Below are positions 13,301 to 21,248 of a stretch of DNA of 64,000 nucleotides, in pieces; the stretch's first letter is position 1, and each line of letters opens with the position of its first letter. Below the pieces are notes generated by a model. That model saw nothing but the letters and a program-made list of their open reading frames with translations. It had not been told where the DNA came from and ran no database searches. Source of the stretch: Cafeteria roenbergensis (Eukaryota; Sar; Bigyra; Bicosoecida; Cafeteriaceae); assembly GCA_008330645.1 (NCBI GenBank), contig VLTN01000055.1, positions 62,001-126,000 of the forward strand. Direction: 5' to 3'. The position numbers and the translations under genes are program-made.

Positions 13301-16300
13301 GCTTGCTGCTTCCGCTACCGTGCCACCAGCGGTGCCGCTCCAGCTCAGCGTGCCTGCTGCGCCGATGGTGGCGGCTTGCTTGGACGCAGCGAGCGAGGCG
13401 AGGGACCCGTCGAGCTGGCGCACGACTGGGCGCAGCAACGCTTCCTGGCCGTGGTGCGGCTGCGTTTCTCTGCCCGAGGCGTGGGCGCCCGCGCGCACGT
13501 CGTCGTGCGGCAACGCGACGAGCCTGCGGCTGACTGTGCCCCTGGTCGCGACGCACTCCGGCCCGTCGCCGCAGTGCCCCGCCGCTCAGGCCTCGTTTGC
13601 CGGCCGTGTGCTGCTGGCCGCCCCGCTCCCCAGGCTGGGCACAGGCGCATTGTCCGTGTACGCGCTGTTCCTTCCGCCAGCTGTCGGCGTCGGGGTGGCA
13701 TCGCAGCGGCGGCCGCTGGCAAAAGGGACGGTCGTGAGCGGCAACGCCCTCAAGGCCAGGTCGGCGGGCGCGGTGTCATTGCGGGTGCGCACCATGTCGG
13801 CCGGCCCAACGTTCAACGAGTCAGGCGTGTGGAGCAGCGGCGGCGGTGCGCCGGCGCGCGTGGAGGCCAGCCCTGCCGACATCTGGCGCAGCGCCGAGCC
13901 GATGAGCCAAGCGGCTCAGGCCATGGCCCTCGACGACGGGATCACGGCATGGGGCATCACTGTTCGCGTCGGCACCGTGCTGGGGTCGACCCTTGGGCCC
14001 GCGGCCACGACGGCAGCCCCGACGGCCGTGGCAGCGGTGCACCTGGACCTGAGTGGCCACTTGGGAAACATCGCCGGTGCTGCCATGATGTCGGGGGCTG
14101 TGTCGAGCGAGGCGGAGCTGTGGTCTCCGGCGGTGTCGCTGCTGTCGCTGACCACAACATCGCAGGTAGCCAACGCCTCTGCCAGCGCAGCTCTGGAGCC
14201 GACCTCTCGGTTCGCGACGGTGGCGGGGGCGGCCGCGTCGGGCGCCCTGCTCGCTCCCATGACCGAGTCGCGCGCGTGCGGGGCGCTGCCCGTCGTGCTG
14301 GGGGCGGTGAGCTCCGCCCAGGGTGGCGACAGCACCGGAGGCACCTTGAGCGAGGACGTGGACTCGAGCGTGCGGACTGCGACCGGGCAAGCCTCGCAGT
14401 GGGTTCCGACCGTGGCGGTAGACGACACTCGCGAGGGCCGCGGCAGCGCGCAGGGCGTGGTGGAGTCTGCAGTGGTCTCAGCTCGCAGCAGCACCGAGGG
14501 GCAGACGGTCACCTTCGCTGTGCCAGGCGGCGCGCTGGCGAGCGTGCTCCCGGGCACACTCTTGGCGGCCGGCGGAGAGATCGCGGCCGGGGCAAGCCTC
14601 CCGGGGGCCGTGGTGCTGGTGCAGCTCCCCGTGGGGCCCGCCGTCGGGGAGGAGGCGGTTGTAAGGTGCACGAGCTCGGACCCCAGCATCGTGTCCGTGG
14701 CGACGGCGCTTGGTACGGCGAGCGGACCGGGCGCAGACGCCTCCACCACCGTCGTCACCCGAGCCTGGTGGCTCAGCACCGCGGGCTCGCTCGGGCTGGA
14801 CAGCGGCGGGCTCGCGCTGTTCTCGGCGGTGCCGGAGGCCACGCGCGCCGCCTCGCCACCCAACGTGACCGTGGCAGTGTGGGGGCTGGATGGCGTCGCC
14901 GGGTCGCCAGAGGGCGCCGTGCAGGTGCCGGTGACGTGCAGCATCACCTCGCGCCCAGCAGCGGGCGGCGAGGGCACCGTGGGCGGCGCCGTCTTCACTT
15001 CGACTGCGCCCGTTGAGCTGCCCGTGCTGTGGGCGCCGACCACGCTGCCGGCGCTCGGCGAAGCCGTGGCTTCGTTCAACGCGAGCGCTGCGGCAGCGCT
15101 TCTGCAAGCGGCCGAGACGGATGGCACCGTCAGCCAGCAAGGCTCGGCAGCTCGCGCGCTTGCCTCCGACGTGGCCTCACTGGACGGCCTGTCCACGTGG
15201 CTGCGCGTGTCCGACCGCTCTGCTGGCGTGCGTGGCCACTACCAGGCAGCCATCCTGCGCTCCTACGCGCCATCCAACGTGTCGGCGGACAAGTCATGGC
15301 TCGCCTTTGCGCTGCTCGCCGCCGCCGACTCTGCGGCTGCTCTGGCACCAGAGCTGCCAGCGTCGCCACCGAGGCAGTCGCTCACGCAGTTCGAGGCGCA
15401 GCTCTCTCGAGGCGACGCCCCATCCGTGGCTGCCGGGGCCACGGCCCTCCTGGGCTCACCCCTCATCCTCCGGGCATCGGGGTCGCGGGAGGTGCTGCTG
15501 GTGTGTGCCGGAGCAGCCGCCGTGGTGAGCCGCGGGGTCGACCCCACGCAGGTGGCCGCGGCCAGGTGCTTGGGGGCGGGCGTGCGGGTGTTCGTGGGCA
15601 CGGCCGAGGCAGAGGTGCTTGAGGTTGTGGGCTCAGGGGTCGCAGCGCGCGTGATGCTGCCGTCGCTGCGCTGCGCGTGCGCGGGCGGGTCGGCCGCTGA
15701 TGCGTCTGCTTCGGCGACGACGAACGCCTCGCTGCCGCCGGCTGGCACCGCGCTCGTGCAGGCGCCAGCATTTGCCAGCGTTCCCGGCAGCAGCGGCAGC
15801 GCAGCCAATGACGCTGGCTGCGGGTCTCGCCCCCTCGTTGTGGTCAACCCTGCTTTGATGCTCCCCGGCGACGCGGAAGCCGGCGTTGTGGCGACAGGCC
15901 GGAGCGCCGGGGCGGGAGGCTGTCTCAGCACGCCTGGCTCGGCGGCGACCGGTGCCGGTGCCGGTGCAGGTGCCGCGCCGCTCATCGTGACGTGCGATGC
16001 GGCAGCCATGGCGGCGAGCCATGCCGCTCTGGCGCCGCAACTGGTGGCGGGCGCCCGGCTGGGAGGCTGCGTGGCCGGGGCCTCGGGCATCGGCGCAGAC
16101 GCTGCGGCCCGCGTGACGCAGCTCCTGCAAGGGTCGCGGCGCATGCGCATGGAGGCGTCTGCGGACGCTGGGTCGGCCAGCGCTGTCGGCCTCGTCGCTT
16201 CCACGGCCTCGAGGCGCTCCACGGTGACGGCGTTGTCGGCGGCCGGGCTGTCCTTCACGGCTGCCTGCGTGGGGTACCCTGCGCCCGGGGCGCTCTGCAT

Positions 16301-18872
16301 GGACGCGGATGCCGTGCGAGGCGGTCTGGTCTGCGCGTTTGGGGCGGGCGACGAGTGCGCTGCCTGCCCCCGCGGCGCCATGTGCCCTGGCGGCTTCGCC
16401 GCGCTGCCGTTGCCTGGCTACTGGACCGACGACGCTTCGAGCTCCCGCGCCATCGTTCACTGCTCCACCCCGAGCGAGAGTCGGTGCCAGGGCTGGTCGC
16501 AAACCAAGGCAGCTGCGCTCTGTGGCGAGGGCTTCACGGGGCACGCATGCGGGACCTGTTCGGTGGGGTTCCGCCCCGACGCCGTCGACGGGTGCGTCGC
16601 GTGTCCAGAGGGCAGCCCGCTGGAGCTGCTGCTCCTGCCTGTGGCTGTCTACGGCGGCATGGCGGTCGGCCTGGTGCTGCTGACTGTGGGGGGGCTTCGC
16701 TTGCTCGCGATCATGACAGGCGCCACGCCCACTCGAGTTGCCCGGTCGGCGGCGCAGTTCGCGCTGTGGGCGGTCCTGCTGCTCCAGACCATCTCGCAGG
16801 TGGGACGCGCGTCGCAGCCGGGGCTGGCCCCGGAGCTGGCGCGGCTGTACGGCTGGCTGTCCGTGTTCGAGCTCAACCCTGGTCTGGCTGTGCACCCGGC
16901 CTGCATCGTGGGCAGCCCGCTGTTTATGGAGAGCGTGGTCATTGGCCTCGTGGGGTGCCTATCCTTCCTGGCCGTCGTGGCCATAGTGCTTGTGAAGCGA
17001 CGCACCGTCCTGCCCGCCCTCCGCCGGCTGCCAGCCCCTCCTTCCGCAACGAGCTCCGCCGCGGCCGGGCGCAGCTCGCTAGTTCAGCAGGTGCCCCTGC
17101 GGGAGGGCACGTGCGGCCTGGTGGCCAAGCTCTCGCTGACCGGCACGAGCGTCGCCTTCGCCCTCGCTGTCAACACGGCTCTGGGGCTCCTGAACTGCGT
17201 CCCAGGGTCGCGGGCAAGCGGCACAGAGGGCCAGCTGGTGCTGGGGTCGAACCCCTTCATGGTCTGCTGGGAGGGCGTGCACGGCATGCTTGCGCCTGCC
17301 GGCGGGGTTGTCCTGGGGCTGGCCACCACGGCCGTCGCGTTGGCAGCGTTCGATTCGTGCTGGCGAGTGGAATCGGCAGCCGCCGCGTCCACAGACGCAG
17401 GCGATGTCATCTACGGAGCAGGTTGCTGCTGCTGCCGCCGGCGGGGCGCCGGGACTCCGCCCGCCAAGGCGCGATCGGCGCTGCAAGCGCCTGCAGCCAA
17501 GTCCGTCACGGGCGGGGCTGGGGTAGTGAGCGGCGATGCGGGCGGCGGAGCCGGCAGCAAGCTGGCCGCCTCACCCGGCTTCAGCTTCGTCAGCCCCATG
17601 CAGCGAACGCCGCGTGGCAAGGGCGAGGCCCGCGGCCCCTCGGAAGCTGCTGCCGCTGCGACTGGGGCGTCCACGCCCAGCACGGCGGCGCCGGAAGACG
17701 CTTTCAAGCCCACGGCGACCCTCGAGGCGCACGTCGAAGCCATGTCCTCGCTTGCTCCGCTCCTGCAGGCGGAGTATAGGCCCCGCGATGCGCCCGTGAT
17801 GCGGTTGGCCGACCTGGCCCTGATCGCCGTCCTGGGCGCAGTGGGCACATTCTTGGGGCCAGAGGCGGCCGCAGCCCATGCGCTGGCCAGCGGCGGCGAC
17901 GCCGCGACCGCAGCTGAGGCCGCGGTGGCGGACTACGGGGTCGCCGCCACCTGCGTCATCGCGGCCGGCTGCCTGTCGCTCGTGCTGCTCGTGCGGTGCG
18001 GTTTCGCAGCGGGCGGCCCGTACATCCCCGAGGACGCCTGGAAGCGGCCGATTCGCATCGGGTCGCTGCTGCTGGTGGTGGCGGCCTCGGCTCTGAACAC
18101 GCTGAACGCCAAGGCCGCCCTCGCAGCGGCCCAAGCAGACCCGTCGGCAGCCCAGCTGGGCGCGGCGGTGCGAGTGGTGTCCTTTGCCGTGCTCGTCCTC
18201 GCGGTGGGCACGCTGCTGGCGCTGCTCGTCGGCTTCTGGGTGAGCATGCTGAACCTCTCGTGGGCAGACGCCGACCCAGCCGCCAAGGGCACGAAGCGGG
18301 GCAGAGTCCCTTGCCTGCTGGCGTGCGCTCGCCGGTGCGGCCTCCGGGTTGAGAGGCCGCCTCCCGAGGTGCTTCGGCGCGCCTCGGTCGTGCGGGGAGC
18401 CTCGCCGCGGCTTGCTGCAGCGCCAGCGGGAGCGCCACACTCTCCCGCGGACGACGAGGTCGCGGGAGGCAGCGGCGCCTCGGACGGGAAGCTGCTGGCG
18501 TTCCGCTTGGACGGCGATGCGTCTCCTGCGGTGAGCAACCCGCTTCGGGGCGTGACAGCGATGGCTTCGTCTCGAGACATCAAGAAGCTGCCGAAGCTCA
18601 AGTCGACTCCGGCAGCTCCGTCGGACAAGCTGGCCGGCGCGGCCCTGGCGCTGTCCGTCGCGAAGCGGCTCCGCTCGCGTGCTGCCAAGAAGGCCCTGCT
18701 TCCCGAGCAGCTACCAGCGCCCGACTCACCGCAGAGCGGCCCCAGCTCGCTGCTCTCCAGCTCGCGGAACCTGCTCTCGGGCTCTGCCGTCTTCCGCGAC
18801 GGGGACGCTCGCGCCGACCGTGTGGGCGGAGGGCTGGTGCGAGCTGCCGATCGAGCCTCTGGCCGGGTATGA
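4326..18872 (+). CDS. Giant FG-GAP (integrin-like) multipass surface protein
   Basis: A single open frame of 4,848 residues. I place the start at 4326 because MLAAWTTAVAFLLAAKAG there reads as a signal peptide; the frame is open further upstream but poorly protein-like. At least seven Asp-rich calcium-binding FG-GAP-type motifs occur near residues 165, 250, 470, 1015, 1175, 1250 and 1320 (for example DLDGDGVVDLVLGAP and DVSGDGIPDLVVGAY), which in integrin alpha chains form a beta-propeller. Many Asn-X-Ser/Thr sites follow. A Ser/Pro/Ala/Thr linker lies near residues 2780-2840, and a Cys-rich GCC2/GCC3- or ephrin-receptor-like module near 3975-4095. About nine hydrophobic segments cover roughly residues 4100-4650, then a cytoplasmic tail. 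This suggests a cell-surface adhesion or sensing protein. Ligand unknown. No intron is needed. Confidence 0.8.
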   Translation: MLAAWTTAVAFLLAAKAGLQLASARATGYWWQAAFANGISGVPPGHFQADPDGRLNMGASLAVTTPWAQQEGAPVLNQDGSPTTFAAHWGHTLSSLAARPSSTHLRPALLSGDISQGGGKPSLMRVGTGPGNVRVDAVLGPPGTTDAARPSGLVGRWGYVHAGVDVDGNGIEEVLVCDPVASGCARMMPVPAAYLAAPFGDPGFVESPRPREQFLTCAATGEGTPSDLERLGGANASLTPTAVRSLVPIGDMNADGWDDYILSGSASEEPGGNAWIALAANGTVASELLSAAIPLQRVQREDELRHAVPPLSPAASLASQCSTSDGFVSLNSLGAGSLFGRAVAFLGMAGPAVVPGTNQLASELGAASSYAEATSVLVAVSAPNSTIAEGPGSEDPLSWGGVLVLRLAHLRSNVSLSDVKARPDQFGLVTACTALMPGLNGMPAPSHLLTPFSIRTALRLGESLAAHDLDGDGVVDLVLGAPVAGNGAGGVLFVFLRPSGRARFVTWVKRASGSFLLGMSVGLLAPSPERPNEISIAIGQPMGNAAGSIALVLLELPEAGAPAALSDVILSNQTAGEKATHSRTVPDSIGSPASEFVATSSHFAPAGRHEHAAWNCSEPPRLAPEDAMGNRAGDDAITLSPLRPGAANQTVFVASPALGHGSLLPIAVAVLESEEISAWGGASESESDGQFDRWRQLQNNSWAYPGAADDEMLASSCSTMLRYVAAPVRPLALPSSPLCCLGQAGAAVTSERLLLLLRSPAKEFRPDATVAPTEVLFCPGGITPRPSSATQDSPIGAGAPVWRGGLQLSSLRAGKRGCVSALGARWAGKSIHTAKPNTADPQGSVEGESPFFVAQRRGLSLLARKAGTSELEKADLEAALTARATWQPYFPADEEGFSSAASVGLEVAPPPLHRLPFGPGRSGSAPSPHDSAAHATRGAWSVVVRFQTSQRTTAELGCDACVRVGLRPTLGLEQEAGAPRATSVVVNGAGGLPPSLLTAAPADYKAFGFSVQGGIDLDGDGIEDWVSSSRDQGGVGAAFFLFGCSAAAVRRGRMICGHLVLGGGIVHGEFNPTVYGDGQPFGCGAKAWIVTDVAKSPAACTQADDPEQFRRVLVAVGSCGGDNTWLIKVDIRRDRSELVVAEWTQVYAPQYSDTSEFKVQSLAANDAHTFGHNVELADLDLDGLPELIICDFRAASTAGAVFLVHFDWDAPRCTPERVNQSRTTTISSNDSVLAEAMPGLNSFGTSVFAAGDVSGDGIPDLVVGAYSMWGGVGACAIVHLNANGTAKAVHPFHSGGRIPATAQTRPSFKQLFCANVAGADTDGDGRVDVLAVGAEQRQAWQRSAADPKEADGVVFVYSLASDGAGVDSGVMLSGVDYRADKRHGLGKGVGMGRSADGRLLVVAGGIAMDGLHGGLQFMQIPGLDRLRPQPLKQNDTAGSGSPPLAMQILSASVNVTYRPVKGGPILAGGCMGAHGNSFATRARLLAQRLTSAGSSVPAPACEVRLQYAAPPSTSTGQDFERLPVSPVCLGLAVDLAAREWAKSGRSLNHSGPGFIARDTYGSCMASNWSLPGPPTNLTGFLGFVTQDTVEAARAWAEAAPQAALVPEELRIVIGLHLALESSLPFGEWRLPGQLHAAGVFGRLAEPSLASSWTHTDSSNGLRGVAAPTELVPGDGTRILGFPYDRSSLQTVPPGTVPAGPASPLAAHYSRTRPVHPARGAPGQASRVAPVVETRTTAVVQSTTEAYSATLSHAYASCSNRSFPELSAEQSFAQGVTGQAQIERERCRFALRFLGNGVIGASAAVNPLNGPPLHAQLVAEPVTPEDDLPGEHAPWPALASAAADGSADVEWLGDAPPASLAAHAAYATAGLGERADSAPQAAPLCAAGVPFGLLPVVPSVAFRSVDGHTSERALPNSTSNGSAWGPLPALVPPGAEFSAGSDAGAFHAFAGLRGAFGGDGWPIVSGRANALLKQAGATLNSTVGGWLGPGSRFLGVPALWSVSTATGEATLIPAASLSRGTEHALRWFDDGAETAGSVNVPGAERTEQFFRGATTRVALPMTVVGPDAALAPVPAAPAGAAVSMRACMLSGFSLLRPASWSELLKEANSPSRPKGWAIMDTVDRSSALLALEAAVDFADGLEEASISNGAILVPIGKGWASIDAFAPLSAFWGAGAPSSAVGAVALVPVNGSAVSKAQLGDANLTAKASVRQADGRIAVWEVPRAWSAAVCTKTKASVQFGCPIPWAVAISSSHPVVPPVETAEDFVVRISGQRLTEPRRMPDGSWQEAPASGLVAVLESRGCSTLDVVRTDVIDCGLQTGSPFPTKPTPRNATNLMLVSFEGSLLNCPSGPVIEGPPAARFPPVLLPVNESTGLRLQLPEQLALDVAQLPQGVAAPDVLLVDADSVLNATSAALAKHSSELFAIKFRASSGVFVHWDQPIHDVLVSAAIADRDCFAVDELIDPAAPKLGPGFPDLGFECWFNLSALASDAAASIDSTALALENIRNGVTPRPSASVFAPWWTKFLPEFAVAEVRFATRHVGAVASNDGGQIFVLVTTPAPNETALSRYAPVPPQPQLLLDPTPGVEVVATPSLTLPEFLADMTIGGNKSLEVYQRQVPLLPASLANVERLVEIRTPAKFTHRQMSPDVLVRRVMSMQVGGVACKSFEARASGSYSSIPPYRNSELECVTTTRDLSAAAKSRVNSTAEVLARLRPYSPFNMTLSATDPWWRRFLPTYIAVAVDIRIRRLSGDFSGPPLWLVVAVEAPLPDEAALAPFEALASPSPSAAPSASPSVSPSTSPSASPSTPRSPADTSSASPSPSATATPTPALSGSPVPPPSAMVVAIDSLPSAGLSIEALRWPSLRSDVAVWDDSTAAPPASGISEKGSLWWPRLRGSRLGALLSAPPGSGPTAERGVRVFFGLRELACSCLADRVSADESTLACSVPMQVQKVLTCAWEALGASDRTLVSSGSSGAAPAGMHTRLNVSLQASGLAASATVPPAVPLQLSVPAAPMVAACLDAASEARDPSSWRTTGRSNASWPWCGCVSLPEAWAPARTSSCGNATSLRLTVPLVATHSGPSPQCPAAQASFAGRVLLAAPLPRLGTGALSVYALFLPPAVGVGVASQRRPLAKGTVVSGNALKARSAGAVSLRVRTMSAGPTFNESGVWSSGGGAPARVEASPADIWRSAEPMSQAAQAMALDDGITAWGITVRVGTVLGSTLGPAATTAAPTAVAAVHLDLSGHLGNIAGAAMMSGAVSSEAELWSPAVSLLSLTTTSQVANASASAALEPTSRFATVAGAAASGALLAPMTESRACGALPVVLGAVSSAQGGDSTGGTLSEDVDSSVRTATGQASQWVPTVAVDDTREGRGSAQGVVESAVVSARSSTEGQTVTFAVPGGALASVLPGTLLAAGGEIAAGASLPGAVVLVQLPVGPAVGEEAVVRCTSSDPSIVSVATALGTASGPGADASTTVVTRAWWLSTAGSLGLDSGGLALFSAVPEATRAASPPNVTVAVWGLDGVAGSPEGAVQVPVTCSITSRPAAGGEGTVGGAVFTSTAPVELPVLWAPTTLPALGEAVASFNASAAAALLQAAETDGTVSQQGSAARALASDVASLDGLSTWLRVSDRSAGVRGHYQAAILRSYAPSNVSADKSWLAFALLAAADSAAALAPELPASPPRQSLTQFEAQLSRGDAPSVAAGATALLGSPLILRASGSREVLLVCAGAAAVVSRGVDPTQVAAARCLGAGVRVFVGTAEAEVLEVVGSGVAARVMLPSLRCACAGGSAADASASATTNASLPPAGTALVQAPAFASVPGSSGSAANDAGCGSRPLVVVNPALMLPGDAEAGVVATGRSAGAGGCLSTPGSAATGAGAGAGAAPLIVTCDAAAMAASHAALAPQLVAGARLGGCVAGASGIGADAAARVTQLLQGSRRMRMEASADAGSASAVGLVASTASRRSTVTALSAAGLSFTAACVGYPAPGALCMDADAVRGGLVCAFGAGDECAACPRGAMCPGGFAALPLPGYWTDDASSSRAIVHCSTPSESRCQGWSQTKAAALCGEGFTGHACGTCSVGFRPDAVDGCVACPEGSPLELLLLPVAVYGGMAVGLVLLTVGGLRLLAIMTGATPTRVARSAAQFALWAVLLLQTISQVGRASQPGLAPELARLYGWLSVFELNPGLAVHPACIVGSPLFMESVVIGLVGCLSFLAVVAIVLVKRRTVLPALRRLPAPPSATSSAAAGRSSLVQQVPLREGTCGLVAKLSLTGTSVAFALAVNTALGLLNCVPGSRASGTEGQLVLGSNPFMVCWEGVHGMLAPAGGVVLGLATTAVALAAFDSCWRVESAAAASTDAGDVIYGAGCCCCRRRGAGTPPAKARSALQAPAAKSVTGGAGVVSGDAGGGAGSKLAASPGFSFVSPMQRTPRGKGEARGPSEAAAAATGASTPSTAAPEDAFKPTATLEAHVEAMSSLAPLLQAEYRPRDAPVMRLADLALIAVLGAVGTFLGPEAAAAHALASGGDAATAAEAAVADYGVAATCVIAAGCLSLVLLVRCGFAAGGPYIPEDAWKRPIRIGSLLLVVAASALNTLNAKAALAAAQADPSAAQLGAAVRVVSFAVLVLAVGTLLALLVGFWVSMLNLSWADADPAAKGTKRGRVPCLLACARRCGLRVERPPPEVLRRASVVRGASPRLAAAPAGAPHSPADDEVAGGSGASDGKLLAFRLDGDASPAVSNPLRGVTAMASSRDIKKLPKLKSTPAAPSDKLAGAALALSVAKRLRSRAAKKALLPEQLPAPDSPQSGPSSLLSSSRNLLSGSAVFRDGDARADRVGGGLVRAADRASGRV

Positions 18873-19248
18873 CGCAGCGTATGCGTCCCCTCGAACGGTG
18901 ATTTCTTTGCGTCCCCAACGCACTGCAGCGTCAACGATTGAACTGGTTTTCTCTGAGTGCGCACAGAGCAACTCGCTGTTGCCGAATTCTCGAAGCCCAA
19001 GCTGCCGCCAGCACGGACCGGACACTCGCGACATGTCGAATTGCGCGCCACTCTCGCTGCACGCATCGCGCGCCTGCCTCCCGTCACTCTGCCCGAGCGG
19101 CTCAACTCCAAACCCAGAGCAGCTTGGCAGAGCTGCACTTCGGGTGCCGCCCCTCAACCAGCGCCGGCCCGGCTCCCACCCTCGCACTCGTGCATCCCCC
19201 CGCACCTCCCCGCCCCCGCTCTCCCCTCACAGGGGACGTTGCAAGACT
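18873..19248. other. Intergenic, no gene seen
   Basis: 376 bases between the giant surface gene and the aminopeptidase. The aminopeptidase frame happens to be open through here, but its sequence is Ser/Pro/Arg-rich and unlike the family, so I treat it as the untranslated leader and promoter. The last 60 bases before the ATG are rich in C and T. Confidence 0.5.
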
Positions 19249-20985
19249 ATGCGCAACGCTGTTCGCATCGCTTTCTCCGCGGCCTCGCGCCATTCTGGCC
19301 GCGCAAGCATGAGCACCTCTCTGCTCCAGGCCGCAGCGGCTGCGCCGCCCGTCTCGTGCGAGTCTGGAGAGGCCCCGGCGCCAGTGTCCTGCGAGGGGGG
19401 CATCCACAACGGGTTCTTCCTTGCCTCTTGCGAGGACGTGGCCGCGGCGCGGGTGGCCGGCCTGCTTCCGCACGATGTGGCCCGCCTGTCCGCGGACGGC
19501 GGCCACGCCAGCTTTGCAGCCGAGCAGGGCTCGGCGAAGGCCTCCCTGGGCACGGTGGTTGTGGTGAAGAGCGGGGGCACCCCCGGCGGCGACGACTGCG
19601 GGGCAGCTGCTGCCCGCACCGCGCTTGCCAACGCGGTGCGCCAGGCGCGCTCGACCAGCGGCGCCCTCAGCAAGACGTTCGGCGAGCCCCTGCCGCGCAC
19701 CGCCAGCGTGGCATGCTCTGCCGCAGCGGCCGCGGCAGTGGGCGGCAGCGCCAAGGCCGCCTTCCTGGCCACTCAAGCCGTTCTGCTGGGCGACAACCTG
19801 TTCAACCAGTACAAGACCGACCCGACCTCGGCGGCGAGCGAGCTTGCCAGCGTCGGCCTGCGCGTGCCCGCGGAGGGGGCCGATCTCGAGGAGGCGCAGG
19901 CGTCCTCTCGCCGCGCCGCAGCCCTTGCCGCCGGCTGCGCCCTGGCCCGTCGCACCGCGGGCGAAGGCGCCGACGTCGCCACGCCGGCCGCCCTGGAGGG
20001 CCTCGCCCGCGCCGTCGCTGACGAGGCCAACCGCGTCCCCGGCCTCACAGCGACCGTGCACGTGGAGGCGGGCGAGGAGCGCCTGGTAGAGCTGGGCATG
20101 CGCCTCTTCGCTGCCGTAGGCCAGGCCGCCGGCAGGGCACGGCCCGACACGCACGCTCCCCGGCTCATCACGATCACGATGCGCCGTGACGCCCCGGCTG
20201 GCGAGGGCGCTGCCGACGAGGGCTCTGCCGTGGTGTGCCTGGGCAAGGCCGTCTGCTTCGACTCTGGCGGGCTGAACCTCAAGCCGACGGGGTCGATCGA
20301 GGAGATGCACATGGACAAGGGCGGGGGCGCGGCCGTGCTGGGGGCGGCCCTCGCCACGGCGCTGGCCGGCGGCCCGCCGGCCGACGGGCTGTCCTACGTG
20401 TTCGCCGTGGCGGCGTGCGAGAACGCCATCGACGCGCACAGCTACAAGCCCCACGCCATCATCAAGTCGCTGCAGGGTCGCACAGTGGAGGTTGGCAACA
20501 CGGACGCGGAGGGCAGGCTGGTGCTCGTGGACTCGATGACGCACCTGCAGCGGGAGCACAAGACCAAGGTGCTCGTGGACGTGGCCACGCTCACCGGGGC
20601 CTGCGTCATTGCGCTTGGCGACTCCGCGGCCGGCCTTTTCTCGAACAACGACGCCCTCGCTGCCGCCATCACCGGTGCCGGCGAGGAGGTCGGGGAGACG
20701 TTCTGGAGGCTCCCTGTGCTGCCTGCGCACCGCGCAGCGCTCAAGTCGACGCGGGCGGACTTGCGCTCCACTGGCAAGGGGCGCGGGGGCGGGGCCAGCA
20801 CGGCAGCCGCCTTTTTGGAAAAGTTTGTCGAGGACGGCGTGCGCTGGGCGCACCTGGACATCGCCGGCCCTGGCATGACCACCGAGGCCGCGGGAATCCA
20901 CTGTGCCGGGGCGACGGGCTACGCGTCCCAGACGCTCGCGCAGTGGGTGCTGTCCGGCAAGGCCTCGGAGGCCGCGCGCGCCTGA
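19249..20985 (+). CDS. Leucyl aminopeptidase, peptidase family M17
   Basis: 578 residues from the ATG at 19249. M17 enzymes are two-zinc exopeptidases that remove N-terminal amino acids, usually as hexamers. The C-terminal catalytic half is unmistakable: GKAVCFDSGGLNLKP (Asp338 and the flanking Lys residues), EEMHMDKGGGA (metal Asp) and the family signature NTDAEGRL at 417-424, supplying the metal-binding Asp and Glu and the substrate-proximal Arg. The N-terminal half is the usual divergent macro-like domain. The first 20-30 residues are Arg/Ser/Ala-rich without acidic residues, so mitochondrial targeting is possible; a second ATG at 19309 would give a cytosolic form. Length fits eukaryotic members (about 500-580). 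No intron is apparent. The family is certain, the location inferred. Confidence 0.95.
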   Translation: MRNAVRIAFSAASRHSGRASMSTSLLQAAAAAPPVSCESGEAPAPVSCEGGIHNGFFLASCEDVAAARVAGLLPHDVARLSADGGHASFAAEQGSAKASLGTVVVVKSGGTPGGDDCGAAAARTALANAVRQARSTSGALSKTFGEPLPRTASVACSAAAAAAVGGSAKAAFLATQAVLLGDNLFNQYKTDPTSAASELASVGLRVPAEGADLEEAQASSRRAAALAAGCALARRTAGEGADVATPAALEGLARAVADEANRVPGLTATVHVEAGEERLVELGMRLFAAVGQAAGRARPDTHAPRLITITMRRDAPAGEGAADEGSAVVCLGKAVCFDSGGLNLKPTGSIEEMHMDKGGGAAVLGAALATALAGGPPADGLSYVFAVAACENAIDAHSYKPHAIIKSLQGRTVEVGNTDAEGRLVLVDSMTHLQREHKTKVLVDVATLTGACVIALGDSAAGLFSNNDALAAAITGAGEEVGETFWRLPVLPAHRAALKSTRADLRSTGKGRGGGASTAAAFLEKFVEDGVRWAHLDIAGPGMTTEAAGIHCAGATGYASQTLAQWVLSGKASEAARA

Positions 20986-21248
20986 GCGTGTGCTTTGTCT
21001 CGCTGCACGGCTTGCTCCCCTTTTGGCGCCCCCCCCCCCCGCCCACGCAACTCGGAACCTGCCACTTCACGCGCCGCTGCACGCGCACAAGCCGCGCTTG
21101 GTTCGCTGACTCGCCGGGGGCGGCCCTGTCGAGCAGTGGTTGCCGCAAGCTCTGCCGCCGAATGTTGCCTCGCGCACGATGCGCGGCCCCTCACTTGAGT
21201 GGGCGTGGAGCGCGCCAACTGGCGGCGGTCCACGTGTGACTCGGGGTG

